NCBI GenBank assembly: GCA_964619065.1
Contig: CAZUCC010000017.1
Span: forward strand, 1 to 64,000
DNA from: JANXUC01 sp964619065
Lineage (GTDB): Bacteria; Acidobacteriota; Terriglobia; Terriglobales; Acidobacteriaceae
Direction of reading: 5' to 3'
DNA: 64,000 bases
In this document: in pieces, positions 17,161 to 24,737 of the stretch
Layout of the letters: each line of letters opens with the position of its first letter
How positions within the stretch are numbered: position 1 is the first letter of the stretch
Notes under the pieces: generated by a model
What the model saw: only the letters and a program-made list of their open reading frames with translations
Database searches by the model: none
What the model was told of the DNA's origin: nothing
Made by a program: the position numbers and the translations under genes

Positions 17161-18520
17161 CTGGCTTGCCATGCCGGCGTCGGGCGGGGTACGTCCGCGA
17201 TATGGCGGGACTTTGCGAGTGACCATGGCTGGGACGGTGGGTTCGCTGGATCCTTCTGACGGAGGTTTCCAAAGTGAAGCGGATGCCGTGGCTCAATCGC
17301 GGATTTTGCCGCTGATCTTTGACACATTGGTACGGGTGGATGCTGAGGATCATGCGCATCCGCAATTGGCGGTGGCTTGGCAGGCGGACCGGTCGTTGAA
17401 GAGATGGCAGTTTTGGTTGCGGCCTGGTGTTCGCCTTCAGGATGGAACGGCGTTGGCAGCGATGGCAGTGGCTCAGAAATTTGCGAAGCTGCATCCGGAG
17501 TGGGCTGTGCGGGCGGACGGGGATTCGATTGTGATTGAGAGTGAAACTCCGCAGCCAGCGATGTTATCGGAACTAGCACTTGGGCGAAACGCAGTGGTGC
17601 TGCGGGGGGCAAATGGGGAACTGATTGGGACGGGACCGTTCCGTATTGTGAATTCGCAACCAGGGAAGAGCCTGGAGCTTGTGGCAAACGAGAACTCCTG
17701 GGGCGGGCGGCCGTTTGTAGATTCCGTGCAGATTGAATTCGCGAAGAGTCTTCGGGACCAGATGCTGGCGTTGCAACTGGGAAAAGTAGACCTGATCGAG
17801 CTGAGCGCCGACCAGATTGCCAAGGTCGAGAGCGACGGCGGTGGAGTACACGTCTCGCTACCTGTAGAACTGCTAGCTCTGGTGGCGGCACCGGGTGGGA
17901 AGGCTCGGGATAGGCGGTTGCGCGAGGCATTGTCGGCTGCCATTGATCGGAAATCGATGCAAAGCGTGCTGCTGCGCGGCGGTAGTGAAGTGGCAGGGAG
18001 TATTTTGCCAGGGTGGATGACGGGTGAAAGCTTTCTATTTCCGGTACAGACGGATTCGCAACGGGCCCGTCAATTGTTGAGTGAAGCGCATCCGGCTTTG
18101 CTGACGTTATCCTGTGGCGCGGAGGATGCGTTGGCGCGGTTGATCGCAGAGCGGATCGCGCTGAATGCCCGGGAAGCCGGGTTACAGATTCAGGTTGTTT
18201 CGGCTGGTGCTCAATCAGGCGCCAAAGTGGATTTACGGCTCATGCGGATCCCTTTGGCGTCGCCCGATCCCGGCTTAGCGTTGCGCGATGTGGGCAAAGT
18301 GGTGGGAGTGAGCGTTCTGGTGAGCGACACTTCACCGCAAGCTGTATATCTGGCGGAAAAGAAGTTACTGGAGGATGGAGCCGTGATTCCGCTATTTCAC
18401 CTTCCCTTGGCGATGCTGCCCGGGGAGCGAGTGCGGAACTGGCGAGCGGAACGGCTGGGGTATGGAGCTTTGGGAGCGTGGTTGCTGGAAGAAGTTTGGC
18501 TGGAGACGACTCAGCCATGA
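17123..18520 (+). CDS. Periplasmic solute-binding protein, family 5 (peptide/nickel type)
   Basis: 465 residues from the ATG at 17123, which has GAGGAGG about nine bases upstream, inside the end of the preceding gene. Signal peptide about 1-22. The SBP_bac_5 signature is present: RYGGTLRVTMAGTVGSLDP near the mature N-terminus, RWQFWLRPGVRLQDGTALAAM, IGTGPFRIVNSQPGKSLEL, and LREALSAAIDRKSMQSVLLRGG. At 465 residues it is somewhat shorter than OppA/DppA. No ABC permease or ATPase gene is nearby; instead the next two genes encode a sensor kinase and its regulator, starting at an ATGA overlap. I infer a ligand-sensing role rather than import. Confidence 0.82.
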   Translation: MKRIACCLLAAISWLAMPASGGVRPRYGGTLRVTMAGTVGSLDPSDGGFQSEADAVAQSRILPLIFDTLVRVDAEDHAHPQLAVAWQADRSLKRWQFWLRPGVRLQDGTALAAMAVAQKFAKLHPEWAVRADGDSIVIESETPQPAMLSELALGRNAVVLRGANGELIGTGPFRIVNSQPGKSLELVANENSWGGRPFVDSVQIEFAKSLRDQMLALQLGKVDLIELSADQIAKVESDGGGVHVSLPVELLALVAAPGGKARDRRLREALSAAIDRKSMQSVLLRGGSEVAGSILPGWMTGESFLFPVQTDSQRARQLLSEAHPALLTLSCGAEDALARLIAERIALNAREAGLQIQVVSAGAQSGAKVDLRLMRIPLASPDPGLALRDVGKVVGVSVLVSDTSPQAVYLAEKKLLEDGAVIPLFHLPLAMLPGERVRNWRAERLGYGALGAWLLEEVWLETTQP

Positions 18521-20298
18521 GTTTTCGCAAACGGCTGCTCTTGCTTTTTGCGCTGACAATCGTATTGGTGGTCGCGTTGTCTTCGACCGTAGTGTGGGTC
18601 ATGCTGCGGCGGTCGTTTGAGCAGGCCAACGAGGAGCGGGCAACGTCGCTGACGGCACAATTTCGCGGTGAGTTTGCACGACGTGGAGAAGAAGTATCAA
18701 GGCGCGTGGCGGCGGTAGCCCAAGGGGAAACGGCAAACCGCATTGCGCTGGAGATCAATCGCGGCAACGCGGATTACGGTTCGTACGTGAACGAGGCGCG
18801 AACGCTGGCGGATGCGCAGCACTTGGATTTTCTGGAGTTGATTGATTCCCAAGGGACGATTTTGTCGTCGGCACAATGGCCGGCGAAATTCGGATACAAG
18901 AAAGATCCGGGGTGGGAGGGACAGGGTAGCAGCGCGTTTTTGAAGCGTGAAGAACTCGCGGATGGGCTCGCGTTGGGATTGTTCTCCATGCGGGCGGTGC
19001 GCTTGGGGGAGAAGCCGCTGTATGTACTGGGCGGACACACGTTGGGGTCAAATTTCCTGGCTTCTCTGGATTTGCCGCCTGGATTACGAGTGTTTTTTTA
19101 TCCAAATCTGGAATCCGGGTTTTCGGCGCACCGGATTCAAGATGCGAACGGTACGGTGAAGGATGGAGAGCGCCTGGGGCTTCTGATTCAGGAGGTGCAG
19201 GCGACGGGTAAGGAAGCTGGGGGTAGCGTGCAATGGAGCTCGGATAGCGCGGACGCCGATAGTTTTCGCGCGATTCCGCTCCAAGGTGCAAATCAGGAAT
19301 TGCTGGGCGTATTGCTGGTGGGGAGTTCACGGCGTCAGTTGGTGGAACTGCAACGCCGCATTGTGTCGGCCACATTGCTGGTGGGCGGCGTGGGACTACT
19401 GCTGGCGATTTTGTTGAGCAGTTGGGTGGCGGCACGAGTAACGCATCCGATGGAAGAACTAGCAAACGCGGCGCGGCGCGTAGCGGCTGGCGATTGGGAG
19501 ACGCACGTTGAGGTTGCGTCGAAGGATGAGCTGGGAGATCTGGCGGAGGCCTTCAACCGCATGACTGGGGAATTGCAGTCGCAGCGCGATCATCTGGTCC
19601 AGGCAGAGCGAGTGGCGGCGTGGAGGGAACTCGCGCGGCGGTTGGCACACGAGTTGAAGAACCCGCTTTTTCCATTGCAGGTGACGGTGGAGAATTTGAT
19701 TCGCTCGCGGGCGCATCCGGCGGCGGAGTTTGAGGAAGTATTTCAGGAGAGCACGGCGACTTTGCTGGCGGAATTGGGGAATCTTAAGAAGATCATCGGA
19801 CGGTTCAGCGAGTTCTCGAAGATGCCGCAGCCGCAACGGCAAGAGGTGGATGTCAACGAAATTGTCCTGGCCGTGGTGCGGTTACATCAGGCGCAGCTTC
19901 AGGCGTCGGGGAAGCCGGAGATCACAGTCGCAACTGATCTGAATACGGACCTCCCGAAAATTTCGGCGGATCCGGATTTGCTGCATCGGGCGCTTTCGAA
20001 CCTTGTGTTGAACGCGATCGATGCTATGCCCGAGGGCGGAAAGCTTGGATTGACAACGCGTACGGCGGGCGAAGATGTGGAAATCGATGTGACAGATACA
20101 GGGAGCGGACTGAGCAAAGAGGAGTGCGAACGTCTGTTTACTCCTTATTACACAACCAAACAGCATGGGACGGGATTGGGTTTGGCAATTGTGCAATCCG
20201 TGGTGAGTGACCACGGCGGGAACATCAGCGTGGAGAGCGGTCAGAATGGAACTACGTTTCGGATACGGCTGCCGGGCGGGGCGCCGGGGGGCAAATGA
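18517..20298 (+). CDS. NtrY-like transmembrane sensor histidine kinase
   Basis: 593 residues from the ATG at 18517, overlapping the previous stop by ATGA. TM1 at about 5-29, periplasmic sensor domain about 30-282, TM2 about 283-303, HAMP about 303-355. HELKNPLFPLQVTVENL carries the phospho-accepting His378. The ATPase domain shows the N box (LVLNAIDAMPEGG), G1 (DTGSGLSKEE), F box (LFTPYYTTK) and G2 (GTGLGLAIV). The order and the NP following the His are those of NtrB/NtrY-type kinases that pair with sigma-54 regulators, which is what the next gene encodes. The large periplasmic domain could read the state of the solute-binding protein encoded just upstream. Confidence 0.93.
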   Translation: MSFRKRLLLLFALTIVLVVALSSTVVWVMLRRSFEQANEERATSLTAQFRGEFARRGEEVSRRVAAVAQGETANRIALEINRGNADYGSYVNEARTLADAQHLDFLELIDSQGTILSSAQWPAKFGYKKDPGWEGQGSSAFLKREELADGLALGLFSMRAVRLGEKPLYVLGGHTLGSNFLASLDLPPGLRVFFYPNLESGFSAHRIQDANGTVKDGERLGLLIQEVQATGKEAGGSVQWSSDSADADSFRAIPLQGANQELLGVLLVGSSRRQLVELQRRIVSATLLVGGVGLLLAILLSSWVAARVTHPMEELANAARRVAAGDWETHVEVASKDELGDLAEAFNRMTGELQSQRDHLVQAERVAAWRELARRLAHELKNPLFPLQVTVENLIRSRAHPAAEFEEVFQESTATLLAELGNLKKIIGRFSEFSKMPQPQRQEVDVNEIVLAVVRLHQAQLQASGKPEITVATDLNTDLPKISADPDLLHRALSNLVLNAIDAMPEGGKLGLTTRTAGEDVEIDVTDTGSGLSKEECERLFTPYYTTKQHGTGLGLAIVQSVVSDHGGNISVESGQNGTTFRIRLPGGAPGGK

Positions 20299-21692
20299 GC
20301 ATGGCGGCGAAGGCACATCTCTTGATTGTGGATGACGAGGCGAATACTTTGGCGTCGTTGTCGCGCGCATTTCGATTGGCGGGACACGAAGCGACCGTCT
20401 GCGACAACGCGGGGAAGGCGCTGGCGCTGGCGCTGACGCAGTCGTTCGATTTGATTCTGTCCGATGTGGTGATGCCAGGTAAGGATGGGTTGAAGCTGCT
20501 CGAAGAACTAAAGACAGCGGGCGTGAGCAGTCCGGTGGTGATGATGTCCGGGCAGGCTCACATTGAAATGGCGGTGAAAGCGACACGGCTCGGAGCGCTG
20601 GATTTTCTGGAGAAGCCGATTTCCACGGAGAAGCTGCTACTGACGGTAGAGAACGCGCTGAAGCTGCGAAGATTGGAGCAAGAGAACTCGGAACTGCGGC
20701 AACGTCTGGGGAAACACACGCCGGTGTGGCAAGGCGAAGCGATGCGGCGCGTGATGGCGCAGGTGGAGCGGGTAGCGGCGAGCGAAGCGCGTGTGTGCAT
20801 TCTGGGTGAGACGGGAACAGGAAAGGAATTGATTGCGCGAACTCTGCATGAGAAGAGCGCAAGGGCGTCCGGTCCGTTCGTTACGTTGAATTGCGCGGCA
20901 GTGCCAGTAGAGCTGATTGAGTCGGAATTGTTCGGTCACGAGAAGGGATCATTCACTGGGGCGGGTGCGCGGCATCTGGGGAAATTTGAGCAGGCGCAGC
21001 GCGGGACGATTTTTCTGGATGAGATCGGTGATATGCCACTGGCTATGCAAGCGAAGCTATTGCGGGTGTTGGAAGAATCGGAGGTAGAGCGGATTGGCGG
21101 GGACCATGCGATCAAGGTGGATGTGCGGGTGGTGGTGGCAACCCATCGCGACCTGGAGGCGCTGGTGCGGGAAGGGAAGTTTCGTCAGGATTTGTTTCAT
21201 CGGGTGTATGTGTTTCCGCTGGTGCTGCCGCCGTTACGCGAACGGCGCGACGACATTCCGGTGCTGATTGAACATTTTGCGGCACAAGTGAGCGTGCAGA
21301 ATGGCTGGAAGCCGATGGCGTTCACGGCAGAAGCTGTGGCCGCTTTGCAGGAAGAGGCGTGGCCGGGGAACGTTCGCGAGCTGCGCAATGTAGTGGAAAG
21401 GGTAATGCTGCTCGCTTCGGACGGTCAGGTGGATGCGGCTACGGTGAGGCTTGCGTTGCCAACGGGAAAGGGCGCTGCGGGAATGGCCGGAGTCACAGTG
21501 TTGAGGACGGGCACGCTGGCCGAGCGCGTGCATGAATTTGAGAAGGAGACGATTCTATCGGAGCTGAAGCGGAGTCAGTTCCATATGACGAACGCTGCGC
21601 GGTCGCTAGGACTGGAGCGCAGCCATCTCTACAAGAAGGCTGAGTTGCTGGGGATTGATTTGCGTGCGGTGAAGGCCGGACGAGAAGAGTAG
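20295..21692 (+). CDS. NtrC-family sigma-54-dependent response regulator
   Basis: 465 residues. The ATG at 20295 overlaps the kinase stop (ATGA); a second ATG at 20301 is possible. Receiver domain 1-120 with Asp13/Asp14, phospho-acceptor Asp57 (LILSDVVMPGKDG) and the EKP lysine. AAA+ domain about 140-380: Walker A GETGTGKE, the sigma-54 contact loop as GSFTGA instead of GAFTGA, Walker B GTIFLDEIGDM, sensor WPGNVREL. C-terminal Fis-type helix-turn-helix about 420-460 (FHMTNAARSLGLERSHLYKKAELLG). It activates sigma-54 promoters after phosphorylation by the cognate kinase encoded just upstream. Target genes are unknown. Confidence 0.94.
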   Translation: MSMAAKAHLLIVDDEANTLASLSRAFRLAGHEATVCDNAGKALALALTQSFDLILSDVVMPGKDGLKLLEELKTAGVSSPVVMMSGQAHIEMAVKATRLGALDFLEKPISTEKLLLTVENALKLRRLEQENSELRQRLGKHTPVWQGEAMRRVMAQVERVAASEARVCILGETGTGKELIARTLHEKSARASGPFVTLNCAAVPVELIESELFGHEKGSFTGAGARHLGKFEQAQRGTIFLDEIGDMPLAMQAKLLRVLEESEVERIGGDHAIKVDVRVVVATHRDLEALVREGKFRQDLFHRVYVFPLVLPPLRERRDDIPVLIEHFAAQVSVQNGWKPMAFTAEAVAALQEEAWPGNVRELRNVVERVMLLASDGQVDAATVRLALPTGKGAAGMAGVTVLRTGTLAERVHEFEKETILSELKRSQFHMTNAARSLGLERSHLYKKAELLGIDLRAVKAGREE

Positions 21693-21959
21693 GGGAGCCG
21701 CGCCCTACGGGCGATGTTCTCCCGCCCGCCGCAAAGGGCGCGACAAGGACGGGGCGCCCGGCTGGCGTTTGTGTGAGCGCTTATTATGCGTCGCACTACC
21801 CAAAGCGAGACTTCTAACACTGGAAATGGAAAGGGGTGCTGGCGATCCGCCTCGGCGAGGACTTCACGGAGGCGATGCAGCACCCCTTATTTATTCTCTT
21901 GGGGGAGAAACTTGTGAACTGCTTTTGTGGAACCTCTCTATGGGGTTACGCTTTCGCGA
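21693..21959. other. Intergenic region between convergent operons
   Basis: About 270 bases between the response-regulator stop and the last peptide gene. It holds CGCCC-TAC-GGGCG and GC-rich palindromic sequence just after the stop, then the large hairpin at 21831-21888. No further copy of the 16-residue peptide could be found here on either strand. Confidence 0.6.
21831..21888. terminator. Two-tier hairpin, likely bidirectional terminator
   Basis: AAGGGGTGCTG (21831-21841) pairs perfectly with CAGCACCCCTT (21878-21888); inside, CGCCTC and GAGGCG form a second stem. On the plus strand TTATTTATT-like sequence follows. It separates the plus-strand sensor operon from the minus-strand peptide genes. 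Confidence 0.55.
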
Positions 21960-22010
21960 TTATCCGCCCCATACTGCGCTGCCGGCCTTGGTGTTCGTCT
22001 TGATCTTCAT
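21960..22010 (-). CDS. 16-residue peptide gene, copy 3 (MKIKTNTKAGSAVWGG)
   Basis: Too short for ordinary gene finding. The ATG at 22010 is preceded by AAGGAGGGCCCA, a near-ideal ribosome site with five-base spacing, and the frame stops at TAA after 16 codons. The peptide is identical to that of the copy at 22106-22156, but the DNA differs at eight codons, all synonymous, which points to selection on the peptide. It is basic at the N-terminus (three Lys), has a KAG motif, one Trp and a Gly-Gly end. No Cys, signal peptide or membrane helix. CCTTC-TAA-GAAGG upstream could form a small hairpin that hides the ribosome site. Function unknown; a signalling peptide, a precursor of a modified peptide, or a toxin are possible. 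Confidence 0.72.
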   Translation of the reverse strand: MKIKTNTKAGSAVWGG

Positions 22011-22105
22011 TGGGCCCTCCTTCTTAGAAGGTTCTTACAGCGGTTTTGGATGAAAGCTTAGACTCGGTTCGTTTCAAAGTTGCTGGTGAATCGGCTGGGT
22101 GTTTT

Positions 22106-22156
22106 TTAGCCACCCCAAACTGCGCTGCCTGCTTTGGTATTGGTCTTGATTTTCAT
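22106..22156 (-). CDS. 16-residue peptide gene, copy 2 (MKIKTNTKAGSAVWGG)
   Basis: Same peptide as copy 3. The ATG at 22156 follows GAGGGAGGGCTCA; stop TAA at 22106. Its start lies 146 bases upstream of the copy-3 start, so the three genes repeat with nearly constant spacing. The untranslated sequences between copies are not similar apart from the ribosome site, which argues against a recent duplication and for retention of the coding part. A terminator-like hairpin at 22209-22233 stands between this copy and the first one. Confidence 0.72.
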   Translation of the reverse strand: MKIKTNTKAGSAVWGG

Positions 22157-22208
22157 TGAGCCCTCCCTCTTGCAAAATTTAGAAACTCCAACTCGGTGTA
22201 ATTGAAAA

Positions 22209-22233
22209 CCCCCAACCCGGAGGAGGCTGGGGG
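22209..22233 (-). terminator. Terminator-like hairpin between peptide copies 1 and 2
   Basis: CCCCCA (22209-22214) pairs with TGGGGG (22228-22233), with extra CC/GG pairs inside; on the minus strand the stem is followed directly by TTTTCAATT. It lies 15 bases after the stop of copy 1, and could terminate or attenuate transcription into copies 2 and 3. Confidence 0.6.
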
Positions 22234-22247
22234 CCTTCGTGGGTGAT

Positions 22248-22298
22248 CTAGCTACCCCACATTGCGCTGCCTGCCTTCATGTTCGTCTTGACTCTCAT
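22248..22298 (-). CDS. 16-residue peptide gene, copy 1 (MRVKTNMKAGSAMWGS)
   Basis: First of the three tandem copies. The ATG at 22298 is preceded by GAGGAAGCACGACG; stop TAG at 22248. Compared with copies 2 and 3 it has five conservative replacements (K2R, I3V, T7M, V13M, G16S) and keeps the pattern M-basic-aliphatic-KTN-x-KAGSA-x-WG-small. Length is exactly the same. The gene is divergent from the FHA-sigma-54 activator gene, with 276 bases between the two starts. Confidence 0.7.
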   Translation of the reverse strand: MRVKTNMKAGSAMWGS

Positions 22299-22352
22299 CG
22301 TCGTGCTTCCTCGGGGGATACAGACTGGGAATCTGTGATGCACTTCAGTAAC

Positions 22353-22368
22353 TGCAGTCAGGTCCCCA
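22353..22368 (-). promoter_or_regulatory. Candidate sigma-54 (-24/-12) promoter for the peptide genes
   Basis: Read on the minus strand, TGGGGACCTGACTGCA has GG and GC separated by exactly ten bases, with TGG at -24 and TGCA at -12. Transcription would begin about 44 bases before peptide copy 1. Only the core bases match, and such a core is expected about once by chance in a region of this size, so the support is the position beside a sigma-54 activator gene. Confidence 0.3.
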
Positions 22369-22562
22369 AAGTAACCAGGGGCTTAGCGAGGGGCGCAAAA
22401 ATCCATCTATCTGATTGATATTAAGGGAGATAATTCAACTGTGCGGGGCTGCGCCGGGACCGAAGATATTGTTTTCCCGGGCGGAAACCCTAGCATGGAT
22501 GTTGGGCGACCTAGCGCTTTTGGTAGTGAAGATCAAGATATCGAAAGTGGTGGGACGGTTGG

Positions 22563-22568
22563 TATACT
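22563..22568 (+). promoter_or_regulatory. -10 box directly before the GTG start of the FHA activator gene
   Basis: TATACT ends six bases before the GTG at 22575, which would put transcription start at or near the start codon (leaderless mRNA). No strong -35 and no Shine-Dalgarno are seen. Confidence 0.4.
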
Positions 22569-22574
22569 TCAGGT

Positions 22575-24533
22575 GTGGCGGACGAACCGAACGGGCAGAG
22601 CAGTCTCGCTGACGATGTCCGGCTCGAAGCTCTCAAGGGGCCCCGGGAAGGAGAGGTGTTCTCCTTCGCGGAGGGTGAAATCACGATTGGGCGCGACCCT
22701 TCCAACCGCGTACCTCTGCTGGATCCTCTGGTGTCGCGGATGCATTGCGTGTTGCGCTCCGACGGCGCAACCTACCAAATCCTGGACCTCGAAAGCCGTA
22801 ACAGCACGTTTGTAAACGGGGTCGCCATTAAGGAACGCACCCTGCTGCCCGGCGATCAGATCCGGGTGGGCAATTCGATGTTCGTGCTGCGGGGGACAGA
22901 GAAAGGGTCGTCCACCTCAGCGGTTTTTGGGGAAGCCGCTTTTGTCGGAGCGTCTGGCCTGCGTGAGAGTGCGACCTTTATATTGCGCAAAGAAGATGCG
23001 CTCTATCTGCAAACCCAGGCGAGCGCGAATCTGCCGGCGACGGCGCGCACAGTGCGCGACCTGAAGGTTTTGGTGGACTTCAGTCGTGCCTTGAACGCGA
23101 TCGACGGGGTTGCGGCCCTGGAGGAGAAGGTACTGGAGGCGGTGCTGGAGGTCTCTCCAGCGGAGCGTGCCGCACTGGTTCGGACTGAGGATGTCGATGA
23201 GGGATTTGGAGCGGTGCGCGGGCGCGATCGACGGCTGGGAGCCGACCAGCCGATTGCGGTCAGCGAGACCATTTTAAAGCGGGTTTTGGAGGAGAACGTC
23301 GCCGTAGTTTCGAACGACATTCCGGGCGACGAAGCGCTGCGCGATGCCGAGAGCCTGATCACAGCACAGGTGCGGTCGGTGTTAGCGGTACCACTCGAAG
23401 TGCAGGGACGCGTACTGGGCGCGATCTATCTGGATGCGAACGCGCACGGGGCTCGATTCGACCCTGCCCTCCTTGAGCTGATCACGGCGCTCGGGAACGT
23501 GGTGGCCCTGGTACTGGAGAATGCCCGGCATATGGAATGGCTGGGAATCGAGAAAGAGCGCCTTGAGGAAGAACTAAAGATTGAGCATGACATGGTCGGC
23601 GAGAGCGAGGCTCTCGACACGGTGAAGCAGTTTGTGGGACGGGTGGCCGGGAACGATTCAACTGTGCTGGTGTGGGGCGAGAGCGGAACAGGCAAAGAGC
23701 TGGTAGCGCGGGCGATCCACCGGAACAGCGCGCGTGTCCACAAGCCGTTTGTGGCCATCAACTGCGCGGCCATTACAGATACGCTGCTGGAAAGCGAACT
23801 CTTTGGACACGAGAAGGGTGCGTTCACCGGGGCGGTGGCGCAGAAGAAAGGCAAGCTGGAAACGGCAGAAGGCGGCACGGTTTTCCTGGATGAGATTGGG
23901 GAGCTCGCACCCGGACTGCAAGCCAAGCTGCTTCGCGTCTTGCAGGAGCACGAGTTTGAGCGGGTTGGCGGTACGCGGACGATTCCGCTCAATATCCGTC
24001 TGATTGCCGCGACGAACCGGGATTTGAGAGAGGCTTCGCTGAACAAGGAATTTCGTCCCGATTTGTACTACCGACTGAACGTAGTTTCCGTGAAGATGCC
24101 GGCGCTGCGAGAGCGGCGAAAAGATATTCCGATTCTGGCAACTTTTTTTGCCAAGCGCTATGCGGAGAAAATGAAGCGGAATTTGCGCGGGATTTCCGCG
24201 GAGGCACGCGCGTGCTTGATCGGATACGACTGGCCCGGAAATGTGCGCGAACTGGAAAATGCGATTGAGCGGGCCGTGGTGCTGGGCTCCTCGGAAATGA
24301 TCTTGCCGGAAGATCTTCCGGAATCGATTCTGGAACAAGCCGGCCCGGATGGACGCGCCGCGACGGCGCTGCACGACGGAGTTCGCGAGGCGAAGCGAGT
24401 GTTAATCGAACGCGCGATTGACCAGGCGGGCGGGAACTATACGGAAGCGGCGAAGATCCTGGGCGTGCATGCGAATCATTTGTTCCGTTTGATTAAGAGC
24501 CTGGATATGACGCCGAAGCGTAAGCGGGCTTAG
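22575..24533 (+). CDS. FHA-GAF-AAA+ sigma-54-dependent transcriptional activator
   Basis: 652 residues from a GTG. FHA domain about 14-105 (ITIGRDPSNRVPLLDPLVSRMHCVL, NSTFVNGVAI), which binds phosphothreonine; GAF domain about 150-320; AAA+ sigma-54 interaction domain about 335-575 with Walker A GESGTGKEL, an intact GAFTGA loop, Walker B GTVFLDEIGEL and WPGNVREL; Fis-type helix-turn-helix at the end (NYTEAAKILGVHANHLFRLIK). There is no receiver domain, so input is probably Ser/Thr phosphorylation sensed by the FHA domain plus a ligand of the GAF domain. Such architecture is known from Myxococcus and related bacteria. The divergent neighbours are the three peptide genes, which are candidate targets. 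Confidence 0.92.
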   Translation: MADEPNGQSSLADDVRLEALKGPREGEVFSFAEGEITIGRDPSNRVPLLDPLVSRMHCVLRSDGATYQILDLESRNSTFVNGVAIKERTLLPGDQIRVGNSMFVLRGTEKGSSTSAVFGEAAFVGASGLRESATFILRKEDALYLQTQASANLPATARTVRDLKVLVDFSRALNAIDGVAALEEKVLEAVLEVSPAERAALVRTEDVDEGFGAVRGRDRRLGADQPIAVSETILKRVLEENVAVVSNDIPGDEALRDAESLITAQVRSVLAVPLEVQGRVLGAIYLDANAHGARFDPALLELITALGNVVALVLENARHMEWLGIEKERLEEELKIEHDMVGESEALDTVKQFVGRVAGNDSTVLVWGESGTGKELVARAIHRNSARVHKPFVAINCAAITDTLLESELFGHEKGAFTGAVAQKKGKLETAEGGTVFLDEIGELAPGLQAKLLRVLQEHEFERVGGTRTIPLNIRLIAATNRDLREASLNKEFRPDLYYRLNVVSVKMPALRERRKDIPILATFFAKRYAEKMKRNLRGISAEARACLIGYDWPGNVRELENAIERAVVLGSSEMILPEDLPESILEQAGPDGRAATALHDGVREAKRVLIERAIDQAGGNYTEAAKILGVHANHLFRLIKSLDMTPKRKRA

Positions 24534-24643
24534 GGCTGTTTGTGCATCCCAAGGAATTCCTCGCTGTGCCCTGAAAGCCTCATATTTCCTGGGCCTGGGT
24601 GGAACGGCTGGAAGCCTCGCCTTCCCGAAAAATTGTCGGCGCG

Positions 24644-24671
24644 TTGACATTCCCCAGTGCGCATTTATAAT
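24644..24671 (+). promoter_or_regulatory. Full-consensus sigma-70 promoter
   Basis: TTGACA (24644-24649), 16-base spacer, TATAAT (24666-24671). It lies 67 bases before the start of the lipoprotein gene at 24738 and would drive the two-gene operon to 29065. Confidence 0.8.
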
Positions 24672-24737
24672 GCGGCTGCTTTCCTAGCGTCTTTCTGGAC
24701 ACAATCCACCAGCCTGTCCTGTAGTTGAGGAGCAGAT

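Noticed and set aside
20940..20970. GSFTGA loop as a sign of an inactive regulator
   Set aside because: Ala-to-Ser at this position occurs in functional sigma-54 activators, and Walker A and B are intact.
21769..22053. Plus-strand open frame of 94 codons across the third peptide gene
   Set aside because: It is antisense to peptide copy 3 and a hairpin, has no ribosome site, and no second copy exists opposite the other peptide genes.
21960..22298. Peptide genes as substrates of the C39 exporter at 34050
   Set aside because: The Gly-Gly is at the very C-terminus, so cleavage after it would leave no core peptide, and the genes are 10 kb away.
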